Shown piece by piece: positions 26,104 to 34,260 of a stretch of DNA of 46,099 nucleotides. The stretch comes from an uncultured Clostridia bacterium. GTDB lineage: Bacteria; Bacillota; Clostridia; Peptostreptococcales; Anaerovoracaceae. The position numbers and the translations under genes are program-made. Under the pieces are notes generated by a model. It ran no database searches. It was not told the origin of the DNA and saw only the letters and a list, made by a program, of their open reading frames with translations. How positions within the stretch are numbered: position 1 is the first letter of the stretch; each line of letters opens with the position of its first letter. The stretch is taken from NCBI GenBank assembly GCA_934234035.1, contig CAKQHH010000013.1:1-46099 (forward strand), read 5' to 3'.

Positions 26104-26586
26104 ATGACGAAAAGTAATTTTTTGCTGATTGACCGGAAGCCACAGGTGCTGGAGGAAGTGATTCCCGGGGAAAAGGGCCTGATTTTTCTGGGGAAGGACC
26201 GGCGCATCCTGGATCACGGGGTTTTGGTCATGGATTCGGGCGTTCGGGCTTGCCTGTATTGCGATGAAGTGCGCAACCTGACATTCCTGGTGGACCGGCC
26301 GGGCGCGTACGGCATTGAGACACTTATTTTTGCCGCAAAAGAAAAATACGAGAAGGTGCGGGATGCCATCAAGAAGGATTATCCGAAGCTGGAGATGAGC
26401 CCCCAGAACAAGAAGCTGAACCGGTATGCGGAACGGCTGATGGAAAAGCTGAAGGACGGTCAGGAAGTGCGAATTGTGGATGCCGTGCGGACGGAGGACG
26501 TGATTATCTGTCCGGAGTGCGGGGTGCAGTGCGCGCCGGGGAGCCAATATTGCATGGAGTGCGGCGCGGAGCTTCCGCAGAAGTAG
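26104..26586 (+). CDS. Zinc-ribbon-containing protein of unknown function
   Basis: 160 aa. The ATG at 26104 follows GAGAGGAAC; upstream in-frame codons are less likely. The N-terminal 110 residues are mixed alpha/beta with no recognised family. The C-terminus is a zinc ribbon with two CPECG/CMECG knuckles (residues about 138-155). It has no signal peptide. The next gene starts 23 bases later, so the two are probably co-transcribed. A regulatory or nucleic-acid-binding role is possible but unsupported. Confidence 0.75.
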   Translation: MTKSNFLLIDRKPQVLEEVIPGEKGLIFLGKDRRILDHGVLVMDSGVRACLYCDEVRNLTFLVDRPGAYGIETLIFAAKEKYEKVRDAIKKDYPKLEMSPQNKKLNRYAERLMEKLKDGQEVRIVDAVRTEDVIICPECGVQCAPGSQYCMECGAELPQK

Positions 26587-26609
26587 ACGAAGAGCGAGGA
26601 GAGTTGAGA

Positions 26610-26987
26610 ATGAGAAAATTGTATAGAGAAGATAAGCCGAAGTTTTACACCATCGTGATGGCATTCTGGGTGGCCCTGGGCACGTTTGGAATTTTCCGGG
26701 GATGGAGCACCTTGAGCTTGGTGATGTGCGCCAGCATGGCGGCGTCGGCATTCCTGTTCATCGGAACGTCCAAGAAGGATGCGGAATGGATTGCGGAGCA
26801 CGGCGACCCGGATGAGTATGAGAAGAAGATGAAGCAGCTGGAAAAAGAAGCGGCGCTCCGTGCGGCACAGGAAGCGGAAGCAGCAGAGGCCACGCCGGAG
26901 TTTACGGAGATGCCGGAACATCCTTTTGTGGACGCCGAGGGCGAGATCGAAGAAGCCGTGGATGCGGATTTCGAGGTAGAGAAGTAG
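26610..26987 (+). CDS. Small membrane protein with acidic tail, unknown function
   Basis: 125 aa, start behind GAGGAGAG. Two hydrophobic segments (FYTIVMAFWVALGTFGIF and LSLVMCASMAASAFLFIG) are followed by a charged, Ala/Glu-rich helical region (about 60-95) and a strongly acidic end. No family is recognised. It is paired with the zinc-ribbon gene and is followed by a terminator. Confidence 0.7.
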   Translation: MRKLYREDKPKFYTIVMAFWVALGTFGIFRGWSTLSLVMCASMAASAFLFIGTSKKDAEWIAEHGDPDEYEKKMKQLEKEAALRAAQEAEAAEATPEFTEMPEHPFVDAEGEIEEAVDADFEVEK

Positions 26988-27000
26988 AGAGATAGGAAAG

Positions 27001-27033
27001 ACGCTATGGACGAGAGGTTCATAGCGTTTTTTT
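27001..27033 (+). terminator. Terminator of the zinc-ribbon/membrane-protein pair
   Basis: ACGCTATG (27001-27008) and CATAGCGT (27020-27027), followed by TTTTTT. Confidence 0.88.
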
Positions 27034-27035
27034 AT

Positions 27036-27079
27036 AAAAAAGCGGATAACCGCAGCCCCGCTGCGATTACCCGCTTTTT
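27036..27079 (-). terminator. Terminator of the DUF1015 gene
   Basis: GCGGATAACCGCAGC pairs with GCTGCGATTACCCGC with two A-C mismatches. A tracts on the left become TTTTTT on the minus strand. It lies 3 bases from the opposing terminator. Confidence 0.85.
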
Positions 27080-27099
27080 CTTCCGTTAATTCAAAGAAA

Positions 27100-28410
27100 T
27101 TACTTTCCGATGTATCTGCTCTCGATGTAGTATCTCTTCTCGTTGGCTTCGCCCATGGAGAAGGTCTTTCTTGGCAGTGCGCCGTCAGCGGCAACTGCCG
27201 GGAAGAGCATGAACTTGTCCATTGCCGGGAGGTAGAAACCTGCGTTGCCGGCTTCCTTGGACAGGGACTCTACGGCTTTGGAACCGTGGATGTAGTCGAT
27301 GTCCGCATCTTCTCTTTCCTTAACGATAACGTCCAGTGCGTTCTGGAGTGCGCCCACTTCCAGCTTGTTGGCCGGATCGGTCACAACGATGGTTCCGCGC
27401 TGCTCGCCGGTCACGTAAGGAATTGCGAACTCACCATCTTTTGCCTGATATCCGTCTTCAGCCAGGTGCGCACCGCCGTTCTCCTGCTGCAGCAGTTCAA
27501 CGGTCTCATTTACCAGGTCCATGCCGGACTGGCCCTTCTTTGCGAAGATGACACGGTGAATCGGCTCGAATACGATGCCCTCATCGTGGATATTCTCGAT
27601 CTCGCACAGTGCGTAGCGTGCCGGATGGTTCTCCGCTTCTTCCGGAGTCAGGGTCTTCTTCAGGTTCTCCCACATGGTCTTTGCGGTTGCCAGGGAGTGG
27701 TTTCCGTCGCCCATTGCCTGGAAAATTACGTTGCCTTCGCCATACTTCTCAACGGCTTTGTCGAAGAGTACGGACAGGGCATCCTTTGCGCCTTCCAAAT
27801 CCTTCTCTGCGATGAAGGAACCGGTGATGTGTCCGCCCTCCAGCATCAGGTCGGTATCATATACCGGAGTCTGAGGTGCGTTCACCAGCGGCTCGATAAC
27901 GCTCTTGTCCGGATCGTCGATCAGGATCAGGATGTGCGGCATCTCGATTGGAGCACCTTCACGGATGCGCAGACGAGGTGGGATTCTTTCGATTACGGTG
28001 CCTTCGGTTGCGCGGGTCAGGGAAGTGGATCCCTTGCTGAAGTCATATGCTTCCAGATCCGTAGCGATTACCAGACCGGTACGAGTGCGTCCCTCAGCGG
28101 TTCTCTTGATGAGCATGCAGCCCGGCTCCAGAGTGCGGAGAGTACCGTCCGCCAGATACTGATCCATGGTCTTGCGGATGTCTGCGGACTTCTCCGCTTC
28201 CGCTTCTTTTCCCAGGAAAATTTCCGGAAGCATCAGGCGAAGAGTGGATGGTGCATCTCCAACGATTTCCTCTACCTGTTTCCAATATTCCGGTTCCGAA
28301 GTGTACTGGTCACAAGCAACTACTGCCCACTTGCTGTAGTCGGTGCCTTCCTTTGGAAGCATGATTTCCGGAATATGGAATCCGAATGTTCCCCAATCAT
28401 ATTTAGCCAT
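27100..28410 (-). CDS. DUF1015 family protein
   Basis: 436 aa behind a good AGGAGGACTAATT leader. Full-length DUF1015 match by eye: the opening FGFHIPEIMLPKEGTDYSKWAVVACDQYTSEPEYW, LPEIFLG, the central ILILIDDPDKSVIEPL, QAMGDGNHSLATAKTMWENL and HDEGIVFEPIHRVIF. It is cytoplasmic with no membrane segment. The family is widespread in clostridia, often near serine-biosynthesis genes, and its biochemical role is not something I can state with confidence. Here it stands alone, divergent from trkA. Confidence 0.88.
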   Translation of the reverse strand: MAKYDWGTFGFHIPEIMLPKEGTDYSKWAVVACDQYTSEPEYWKQVEEIVGDAPSTLRLMLPEIFLGKEAEAEKSADIRKTMDQYLADGTLRTLEPGCMLIKRTAEGRTRTGLVIATDLEAYDFSKGSTSLTRATEGTVIERIPPRLRIREGAPIEMPHILILIDDPDKSVIEPLVNAPQTPVYDTDLMLEGGHITGSFIAEKDLEGAKDALSVLFDKAVEKYGEGNVIFQAMGDGNHSLATAKTMWENLKKTLTPEEAENHPARYALCEIENIHDEGIVFEPIHRVIFAKKGQSGMDLVNETVELLQQENGGAHLAEDGYQAKDGEFAIPYVTGEQRGTIVVTDPANKLEVGALQNALDVIVKEREDADIDYIHGSKAVESLSKEAGNAGFYLPAMDKFMLFPAVAADGALPRKTFSMGEANEKRYYIESRYIGK

Positions 28411-28461
28411 AATTAGTCCTCCTGTTAGTTATGAAATCACAATGAGCGTCCAATAGCTCAC

Positions 28462-28477
28462 ACATAATATATTATGT
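28462..28477. promoter_or_regulatory. Perfect AT-rich palindrome between DUF1015 and trkA
   Basis: ACATAATATATTATGT is a perfect 16-bp palindrome about 50 bases upstream of the DUF1015 start and 140 before trkA. It contains TATAAT-like boxes on both strands, so it could be an operator or simply a symmetrical -10 region. A separate extended -10 (TGT-TATCAT, 28562-28570) is the more likely trkA promoter element. Confidence 0.4.
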
Positions 28478-28615
28478 ATTAAATCGCATGGAATTTCAAC
28501 TGAAAAAACTCGGTAAAAATAAGGATTTTACGAGAATTCTGTCGCTACCGGCACGGTTTTGTGTTATCATCTACAGTATGCCTAAAGAATACTTATTTCA
28601 GGAGGATATATAAAT

Positions 28616-30001
28616 ATGAAGATTATTGTTGCCGGAACCGGTAAGGTGGGAAACCTTCTGGCGGATCAGCTCACGAGAGACGGGCACGATCTGGTGGTAA
28701 TCGATAAGAATTCTGCCGCTTTGGAAGCGGCTTTGGAGCAGTACGATGTGATGTCCATCGAGGGCAACAGCGCATCGGTGAGCGTGCTTCGCGCGGCCAA
28801 CATCGAGCAGACGGACCTGCTGATTGCGGCCACCGGTGAAGATGAAACCAATCTGCTTACCTGTCTTACGGCAAGAGGATTGAATCCGGACATCACAACC
28901 ATCGCCCGGGTTCGCTCTCCGGAATACATGGAGAGTACGGATATGTTGGAGGAACAGCTGGGCCTGTCCCTCACCGTCAATCCGGAATTCCAGACGGCGC
29001 ACGAAATCAGCAGTCTTCTTCGGTACCCGGGATTCCTGAGCCGGGAAGAATTCGTCAACGGACTGGTAGACCTGGTGGAACTGCACGTTACCGCCAACAG
29101 CCCGATTTGTGACAAGCCGCTGTACAAGATTGCGGATATCGTGAAATGCCAGATTTTGGTATGCGTCGTGGCTCGCCGGGACGAGGTCATCATTCCTTCC
29201 GGTGAATTTGTTTTGCAGGAGGGAGATCATGTGTACGTCACCGCTTCCGCCAGCAACCTCACCACGCTGCTGCACAACCTGAACATCGTCACCAAACGGA
29301 TCCGGAACGTCACCATCACCGGCGGCGGACGGATTACCTACTACCTGGCGAAGCGGCTGGAGGACGACCGCATCGGCGTGAAGATCATCGAGCAGCGGAG
29401 AGACCGCTGCGAATACCTGGCAGACCGTCTCCGCGACGCCACCATCATTCAAGGCGACGCCTCCAAAGAGTCGGTGCTGGACCGGGAACACATTGAGAAA
29501 GCAGATGCTTTTATCTCCATGACCGGAATGGACGAGCTGAACGTCATCACGTCCCTGTACGCCAACGAGCTGAAGGTGCCGAAGGTGGTCACCAAGCTGG
29601 GCCGGGGAGAGAACATTTCCCTGATTGCCAACATGCCGGTGGGCAGCGTTATCACGCCGAAGATTCTCTGCGGCAACACCATTCTTCGGTACGTGCGGGC
29701 CATGCAGAACGGGTCGGATGCAGCGGAGACATTGCACTCCATCGCCGGCGGAAGAGCGCAGGCGTACGAGTTCAAGGTGAACGAGGACACCTGGCACTGC
29801 AATGAACCGCTGAAGGATATTGATTTTAAAAAGAACATTCTTCTGGCTACCATCACGAGGGACCGGAAGATTGAATTCCCGGGCGGAAACAGCTGCTTCC
29901 AGCCGGGAGACCGTGTAATCGTGGTATCCAACGGGTCCATGCCGATTATACAACTGAACGATATTTTTGAGGAGGATAAAGAAGAAACGGATGAATTATA
30001 A
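28616..30001 (+). CDS. trkA: Trk potassium uptake system peripheral protein TrkA
   Basis: 461 aa, AGGAGGATAT upstream. It has duplicated RCK_N (Rossmann) and RCK_C (TrkA_C) modules. The first Rossmann begins MKIIVAGTGKVGNLLADQL with the NAD-binding GxGxxG; the second near residue 228 reads VTITGGGRITYYLA. DVMSIEGNSAS and TIIQGDASKES are the paired acid-Gly segments. TrkA gates the TrkH channel in response to nucleotides. The last codons overlap trkH, which confirms an operon. Confidence 0.95.
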   Translation: MKIIVAGTGKVGNLLADQLTRDGHDLVVIDKNSAALEAALEQYDVMSIEGNSASVSVLRAANIEQTDLLIAATGEDETNLLTCLTARGLNPDITTIARVRSPEYMESTDMLEEQLGLSLTVNPEFQTAHEISSLLRYPGFLSREEFVNGLVDLVELHVTANSPICDKPLYKIADIVKCQILVCVVARRDEVIIPSGEFVLQEGDHVYVTASASNLTTLLHNLNIVTKRIRNVTITGGGRITYYLAKRLEDDRIGVKIIEQRRDRCEYLADRLRDATIIQGDASKESVLDREHIEKADAFISMTGMDELNVITSLYANELKVPKVVTKLGRGENISLIANMPVGSVITPKILCGNTILRYVRAMQNGSDAAETLHSIAGGRAQAYEFKVNEDTWHCNEPLKDIDFKKNILLATITRDRKIEFPGGNSCFQPGDRVIVVSNGSMPIIQLNDIFEEDKEETDEL

Positions 30002-31457
30002 GATAATGATGCGGGTGTGCTCCTGGATTCTCGTTATCGAGATCGGATGCATGACGCCTGCCTTGGGAGTTGCCATCTACACGGGGGATCAGATGGCCGT
30101 TATCGGATTCATCGGCGCCATGGCTGCCGCCGGCGCCCTGTCCTTATTGATGTATGCCGGCTCCGTGCGGCGCCGGATGAATTTCTACGCCAAAGAGGGA
30201 ATGCTGGTAACCGCTTTTGCCTGGATTCTTTTGAGTATCGTCGGGGCACTGCCATTCTATCTGTCCGGACGAATTCCGGGATTTGTGGATGCCCTGTTCG
30301 AGATTATTTCCGGTTTCACCACCACGGGAGCGTCGGTGGTGTCGGATGTGGAGGGCCTGGGAAAGGGATTGCTTTTCTGGCGGTCCTTCAGCCACTGGAT
30401 CGGCGGAATGGGCGTGCTGGTGTTCTTCCTGGCCATCATTCCTTCGGCTCACAAAGGCGAGGGATATTCCCTTCACCTTCTGCGGGCGGAATCGCCGGGA
30501 CCTTCCGTGAACAAAATGGTCCCGAGAATGCGGGATACGGCCACGGCCCTGTATCGAATCTACGTGATTCTCACCGTGATCAACATCGTGCTGCTTCTTC
30601 TTTCGGGAATGAAGCCTTTCGATTCCTTCTGCATCGCATTCGGAACCGCCGGAACCGGAGGTTTTGCGGTGCTGAACTCCGGGTGTGCGGACTACACGCC
30701 GATGGCACAGTGGATTACCACGGTGTTCATGCTGCTGTTCGGCATCAACTTCAGCGTGTACTATATGATGGCCCACAAGCGCTTCAAAGAGGCGGTCAAA
30801 GGGGAAGAGCTGAGATTGTATCTGTTCATCGTGTTCGCCAGCATTGCCGGCATTGCGGCTAACCTGATGCGTTCCGGAAGCACGCATCCGCTGGGCAAGA
30901 ACGTGCGGGATGCGGCCTTCCAGGTGGCATCCATCATCACCACCACGGGTTATTCTACCGCGGACTTCAACCTGTGGCCGGATTTCTCCCAGGCCATCCT
31001 GATCTGCCTGATGTTCGTGGGCGCCTGCGCCGGCAGTACCGGCGGCGGTATCAAGGTTTCTCGAATTTTGATTTTATTCAAATCCGCTAGACGAAACCTC
31101 CACAACGTATTCCATCCGGAGGAAATCCGGACCGTGCGGATTGACGGAGAGCGGGTCAGCGAGAAGACCATTCAGCATGTTCAGGCCTACTTGGCACTGT
31201 ACGTGTTCATCGTTATCATCAGTTTTCTGCTGGTGTCCCTGGACCCGAAGGAGTTCTCCATGACCACCAATTTCTCGGCAGTAATGGCCACCTTCAACAA
31301 CATCGGACCGGGCTTCGATGCGGTGGGACCGATGGCCAACTTCTCGGCGTACAGCGATTTCTCGAAAATCGTCATGTGCATCGACATGCTGCTGGGCCGT
31401 CTGGAGATTTACCCAATCCTCACCATGCTGGCCTACAGCACCTACAAGAAAGCGTAG
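29991..31457 (+). CDS. trkH: Trk potassium uptake system membrane protein TrkH
   Basis: 488 aa from the ATG at 29991, overlapping trkA by 11 bases; GAGGAGG lies 15 bases upstream, so an upstream TTG at 29967 cannot be excluded. Multi-pass membrane protein with four pore-loop repeats. Filter-like segments are ISGFTTTGASVV, GTAGTGGFAVLNSG, IITTTGYSTAD and FNNIGPGFD. GACAGSTGGGIKVSRI is a conserved TrkH/KtrB loop. It imports K+ with TrkA as regulator. A terminator follows. Confidence 0.95.
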   Translation: MNYKIMMRVCSWILVIEIGCMTPALGVAIYTGDQMAVIGFIGAMAAAGALSLLMYAGSVRRRMNFYAKEGMLVTAFAWILLSIVGALPFYLSGRIPGFVDALFEIISGFTTTGASVVSDVEGLGKGLLFWRSFSHWIGGMGVLVFFLAIIPSAHKGEGYSLHLLRAESPGPSVNKMVPRMRDTATALYRIYVILTVINIVLLLLSGMKPFDSFCIAFGTAGTGGFAVLNSGCADYTPMAQWITTVFMLLFGINFSVYYMMAHKRFKEAVKGEELRLYLFIVFASIAGIAANLMRSGSTHPLGKNVRDAAFQVASIITTTGYSTADFNLWPDFSQAILICLMFVGACAGSTGGGIKVSRILILFKSARRNLHNVFHPEEIRTVRIDGERVSEKTIQHVQAYLALYVFIVIISFLLVSLDPKEFSMTTNFSAVMATFNNIGPGFDAVGPMANFSAYSDFSKIVMCIDMLLGRLEIYPILTMLAYSTYKKA

Positions 31458-31474
31458 AATACGGCAAAAACAAC

Positions 31475-31509
31475 GAGCGGCGACTCCATACGGGGCGCTG
31501 CTCTTTTTT
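31475..31509 (+). terminator. Terminator of trkA-trkH
   Basis: GAGCGGCG (31475-31482) pairs with CGCTGCTC (31496-31503) with one G-U pair, then TTTTTT. Confidence 0.82.
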
Positions 31510-31578
31510 GTTGCGCCGATTCGAGGGAGCACGTATAATGATGAAAAGAAGCATCGACGAAAGGCGGAGGATGACATT

Positions 31579-33174
31579 ATGTACGAGAATGGAAGAATAT
31601 ATATGGGCCTGGCGGGGGACAAGCGGGTGGAAATGGTGCTGAAAATGTGCAACCGTCACGGGCTGATTTCCGGCGCCAGCGGTACCGGCAAGACGGTCAC
31701 CATGAAGGTGATGGCGGAATCCTTTTCCGACGCAGGCGTGCCGGTGTTCATGTGCGATGTAAAAGGAGATGTGGCAGGCATCTGTGCACCGGGGCAGAGC
31801 ACGGAGGATATGGAGAAGCGCATCGACCGTTTCGGCCTTCGGGAGACTTTTACTTACCGTGAATATCCTACCACCTTCTGGGATATCTATCAGGAGGGCG
31901 GTCACCCCATCCGGGTCACCGTCAGCGAGATGGGGCCGGAGCTTCTTAGCCGGATCCTGGGATTGACGGATGTGCAGGAAGGCATCCTTCATATCGTGTT
32001 CCGCATCGCCGATGACAAGGGCCTTCTGCTGACCGACCTGAAGGACTTGCGGGTTATGCTGAACTACGTGAGCGAGCACCGCTCGGAATACATGATGACC
32101 TACGGAAACATTACGCCGCAGTCTGTGGCGGCCATCCTGCGGGCGCTGCTGCCCCTGGAACAGCAGGGAGGCGATCTGTTCTTCGGGGAGCCGGCCTTGG
32201 ATATCCAAGACTGGATTCGCACCGATGCGGAGGGCCGAGGCATGATTAACGTCCTGGACTCGGTGAAACTGGTGCAGAATCCGACGCTGTACGCCACCTT
32301 CCTGCTGTGGCTGCTGTCGGAGCTGTTCGAAAGCCTGCCGGAATCCGGCGACCTGGACAAGCCGCGCCTGGTATTTTTCTTCGATGAGGCCCACACGCTG
32401 TTCCGAGATGTGCCGAAGGTGCTGCTGCAGAAAATCGAGCAGACGGTGAAGCTGATTCGCTCCCGGGGCGTGGGTGTTTATTTCGTGACCCAGAGTCCCA
32501 GCGATATTCCGGACACCGTGCTGGCTCAGCTTTCCAACCGGGTGCAGCACGCCCTGCGCGCCTACACTCCGGCGGAGCTGAAGGCGGTGCGCACCGCGGC
32601 GCAGACCTTCCGGGCCAATCCGGAATTTCAGACGGAGGACGCCATTATGGAACTGGGCGTGGGGGAAGCGCTGACCTCCTTCCTGGACGAAGAGGGCGTA
32701 CCGACGATTGTGGAGCGCACGAAAATCATCTGTCCCCAGAGTTCCATGGCGCCGCCGGATCCCATCTTCCGTTCCAAAGCCATGCTGCACGACGGCATGG
32801 AGAAGTACGACGACTCCGTGGACAACGAGTCCGCCTATGAGGTGCTGACGGCGGAGGCGGTAAAAGCAGAGGCCGCCGCGGAAGAGGAGGCCGACCGCAA
32901 AATCCGGGAAAAGGAGGAAGCGGCCGCAGAGAAGCAGCGCCTGAAGGAAGAAGAGGCGGCGAAAAAACGCCTCCAGAAATTGGAAGACGAGGAGCGGCGC
33001 CGCCAACAGAAACTGGAAGATCAGGTCCTTCGCAAGAAGGAGCGCCAACAGGAAAAAGCGGAAGCCGATGCCCGCCGCCGGGCGGATCGGATTGAAGCCG
33101 AGCTGCTAGCCGTGGGTGCCAGCGTCCTGACCCGGGGCCTGCTGGGGGTACTGCAGAATCAGTCGAAGAAATAG
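31579..33174 (+). CDS. HerA-like/DUF853 ATPase with long C-terminal coiled coil
   Basis: 531 aa. The ATG at 31579 has GGCGGAGG about 10 bases upstream; the longer open frame overlaps trkH and is rejected. HerA/FtsK-like P-loop core: HGLISGASGTGKTVTMKVM (Walker A, residue about 35), VFMCDVKGD, LVFFFDEAHTLF (Walker B) and VGVYFVTQSPSDIPD (sensor). The DUF853 match is good over the first 430 residues. The tail (about 430-505) is an uninterrupted Glu/Lys/Arg/Ala coiled coil. It is a likely DNA-translocating or DNA-remodelling ATPase; no NurA-type nuclease is adjacent. It is the last host-like gene before the A+T-rich island. Confidence 0.9.
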   Translation: MYENGRIYMGLAGDKRVEMVLKMCNRHGLISGASGTGKTVTMKVMAESFSDAGVPVFMCDVKGDVAGICAPGQSTEDMEKRIDRFGLRETFTYREYPTTFWDIYQEGGHPIRVTVSEMGPELLSRILGLTDVQEGILHIVFRIADDKGLLLTDLKDLRVMLNYVSEHRSEYMMTYGNITPQSVAAILRALLPLEQQGGDLFFGEPALDIQDWIRTDAEGRGMINVLDSVKLVQNPTLYATFLLWLLSELFESLPESGDLDKPRLVFFFDEAHTLFRDVPKVLLQKIEQTVKLIRSRGVGVYFVTQSPSDIPDTVLAQLSNRVQHALRAYTPAELKAVRTAAQTFRANPEFQTEDAIMELGVGEALTSFLDEEGVPTIVERTKIICPQSSMAPPDPIFRSKAMLHDGMEKYDDSVDNESAYEVLTAEAVKAEAAAEEEADRKIREKEEAAAEKQRLKEEEAAKKRLQKLEDEERRRQQKLEDQVLRKKERQQEKAEADARRRADRIEAELLAVGASVLTRGLLGVLQNQSKK

Positions 33175-33201
33175 AAGGTATAGGTGCAAAACATAGGTGC
33201 A

Positions 33202-33246
33202 AAAAGACAGATTCCCACACGAAAGGTGTGGGAATCTGCCTTTTTG
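33202..33246 (+). terminator. Terminator of the HerA-like gene
   Basis: CAGATTCCCACAC (33208-33220), loop GAAAG, GTGTGGGAATCTG (33226-33238), then CCTTTTT. An A run on the other side could let it act in both directions. Confidence 0.92.
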
Positions 33247-33542
33247 TGTGCATTGGTTAGACGGCTTTGCAGCCGGTGAGAGGTCATGTTGGCGTCCTGC
33301 TGCCCGCAAAGCCTTGATTTTTCGTCTGGCCAAGCTAACTACGTAATATCATTTTCGTGGCCTTAAGAAAATGATATTTATAAACAACTGTATATTCGTG
33401 AAGAAAATAAATTATAACAATAAAAAAGAGAGCCACAGAGTGACTCCCCCAGTGCAGTACGAAAACATACACCTCAATCAATGCATTAATTTTACAACAG
33501 GACCCCACAAAATGCAAGCTGTTTAATGACTAAATAATTGAA
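33247..33542. other. Island left junction, non-coding, with two inverted repeats
   Basis: Base composition changes from G+C-rich to A+T-rich at about 33330. Before the change, GGTTAGACGGCTTTGC (33255-33270) can pair with GCAAAGCC (33306-33313) and CGTCTGGCC (from about 33323), a long interrupted stem. After it, AATATCATTTTC (33345-33356) and GAAAATGATATT (33367-33378) form a 12-bp inverted repeat. No gene or tRNA is recognised; the first structure could be a small RNA, the second an operator or element end. Confidence 0.5.
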
Positions 33543-33881
33543 TCAAGAGTTCAAATAATCTTCTAAAGCAGATATTTTCGTTGCTACATTTTGTGGAATT
33601 ATCTGGTTAAAAATGCCTGAGGCAACGGAATCCTTCAGGAGAACATTTTGGGTTTTGTATTGACGTAATAATTCCTTGGACCTGGATCCACTGAAATCAA
33701 TCCTTTTCAGTAGGCAACAAATTATAATAATGTAATCAATCAAAGAGTATAGTGTAATGTTCTGAATTCCCGTTTCACGTTCAGTCCAAAGTTTCAAAAT
33801 AGAACTGATTCTTCTGTCCTTAAAACGAGTGTCAAAAACGATATTTTTGATAAGTTTGGATGACTTCTTCAAAAAAATCAA
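33543..33881 (-). CDS. Hypothetical protein downstream of the XRE-type regulator
   Basis: An open frame of up to 112 aa in A+T-rich DNA. Its first 16 codons overlap the end of the HTH gene in another frame, so the true start is probably internal and cannot be fixed; a -1/+1 shift joining it to the HTH protein is also possible. The sequence (IISLIDYIIIICC-like hydrophobic helix, then a polar tail SALEDYLNS) matches no family I recognise. Codon use fits the island. Confidence 0.45.
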   Translation of the reverse strand: MIFLKKSSKLIKNIVFDTRFKDRRISSILKLWTERETGIQNITLYSLIDYIIIICCLLKRIDFSGSRSKELLRQYKTQNVLLKDSVASGIFNQIIPQNVATKISALEDYLNS

Positions 33882-34125
33882 CAGGGTTTTCTTCTAAGGC
33901 CGTTGCAAGAACAAGAAGTTTTTCGATACTTACCCAATTTTTCCCGAGCTCAAGGTTTGCAAGGTGGCGAGGTGATATCCATGCTTCGCCACCAAAGAGC
34001 TCTTCGCTTCTTCGATCTATAAAACTTTCTCTTGATTTATATGGGAATCCTAAAGCCTTTCTTTTTTCGGTAATTAATTCTCCAATTTTTACCAGGCCGG
34101 GATCATACTTTTGTCTTTCTGCCAT
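33832..34125 (-). CDS. XRE-type helix-turn-helix regulator
   Basis: 97 aa, GAAGGTGAT before the start. IGELITEKRKALGF ... AWISPRHLANLELGKNWVSIEKLLVLATALE is the usual XRE five-helix pattern, somewhat expanded in the second helix (residues 12-80). It faces away from the AIPR gene, and a perfect palindrome lies between them, so it probably represses itself and the AIPR operon. The tail EEVIQTYQKY is short. Such divergent regulators are common beside abortive-infection genes. Confidence 0.8.
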   Translation of the reverse strand: MAERQKYDPGLVKIGELITEKRKALGFPYKSRESFIDRRSEELFGGEAWISPRHLANLELGKNWVSIEKLLVLATALEENPVDFFEEVIQTYQKYRF

Positions 34126-34145
34126 TTTATCACCTTCATAAAATA

Positions 34146-34188
34146 TGCACCATGGTGCATTGATCTATTCTACCATGAGGAATATACT
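34146..34188. promoter_or_regulatory. Operator palindrome and AIPR promoter
   Basis: TGCACCATGGTGCA (34146-34159) is a perfect 14-bp palindrome. It directly abuts a plus-strand -35 TTGATC (34160-34165), with TATACT (34183-34188) 17 bases on. On the minus strand it sits about 20 bases before the HTH gene. It is a likely binding site of the divergent XRE regulator. Confidence 0.65.
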
Positions 34189-34260
34189 TAGATCAAGATC
34201 TGAAATAGAGTTCAAGGCAAAAGCCTTCGAGCATAAAAAGTAAAGTGGAGGTATCAGATT

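Noticed and set aside
28598..29953. 451-codon minus-strand frame over trkA
   Set aside because: It is a shadow of trkA with no start signal and low-complexity composition.
31318..31578. 87-residue N-terminal extension of the HerA-like protein
   Set aside because: It overlaps trkH and a terminator, and the ATG at 31579 has a GGAGG site and a family-like N-terminus.
33106..33333. 75-codon minus-strand frame beginning MARRKIKALRAAG at the island border
   Set aside because: It runs through the HerA gene end and its terminator, has no ribosome site and no recognised family. A structured non-coding region is the safer description.
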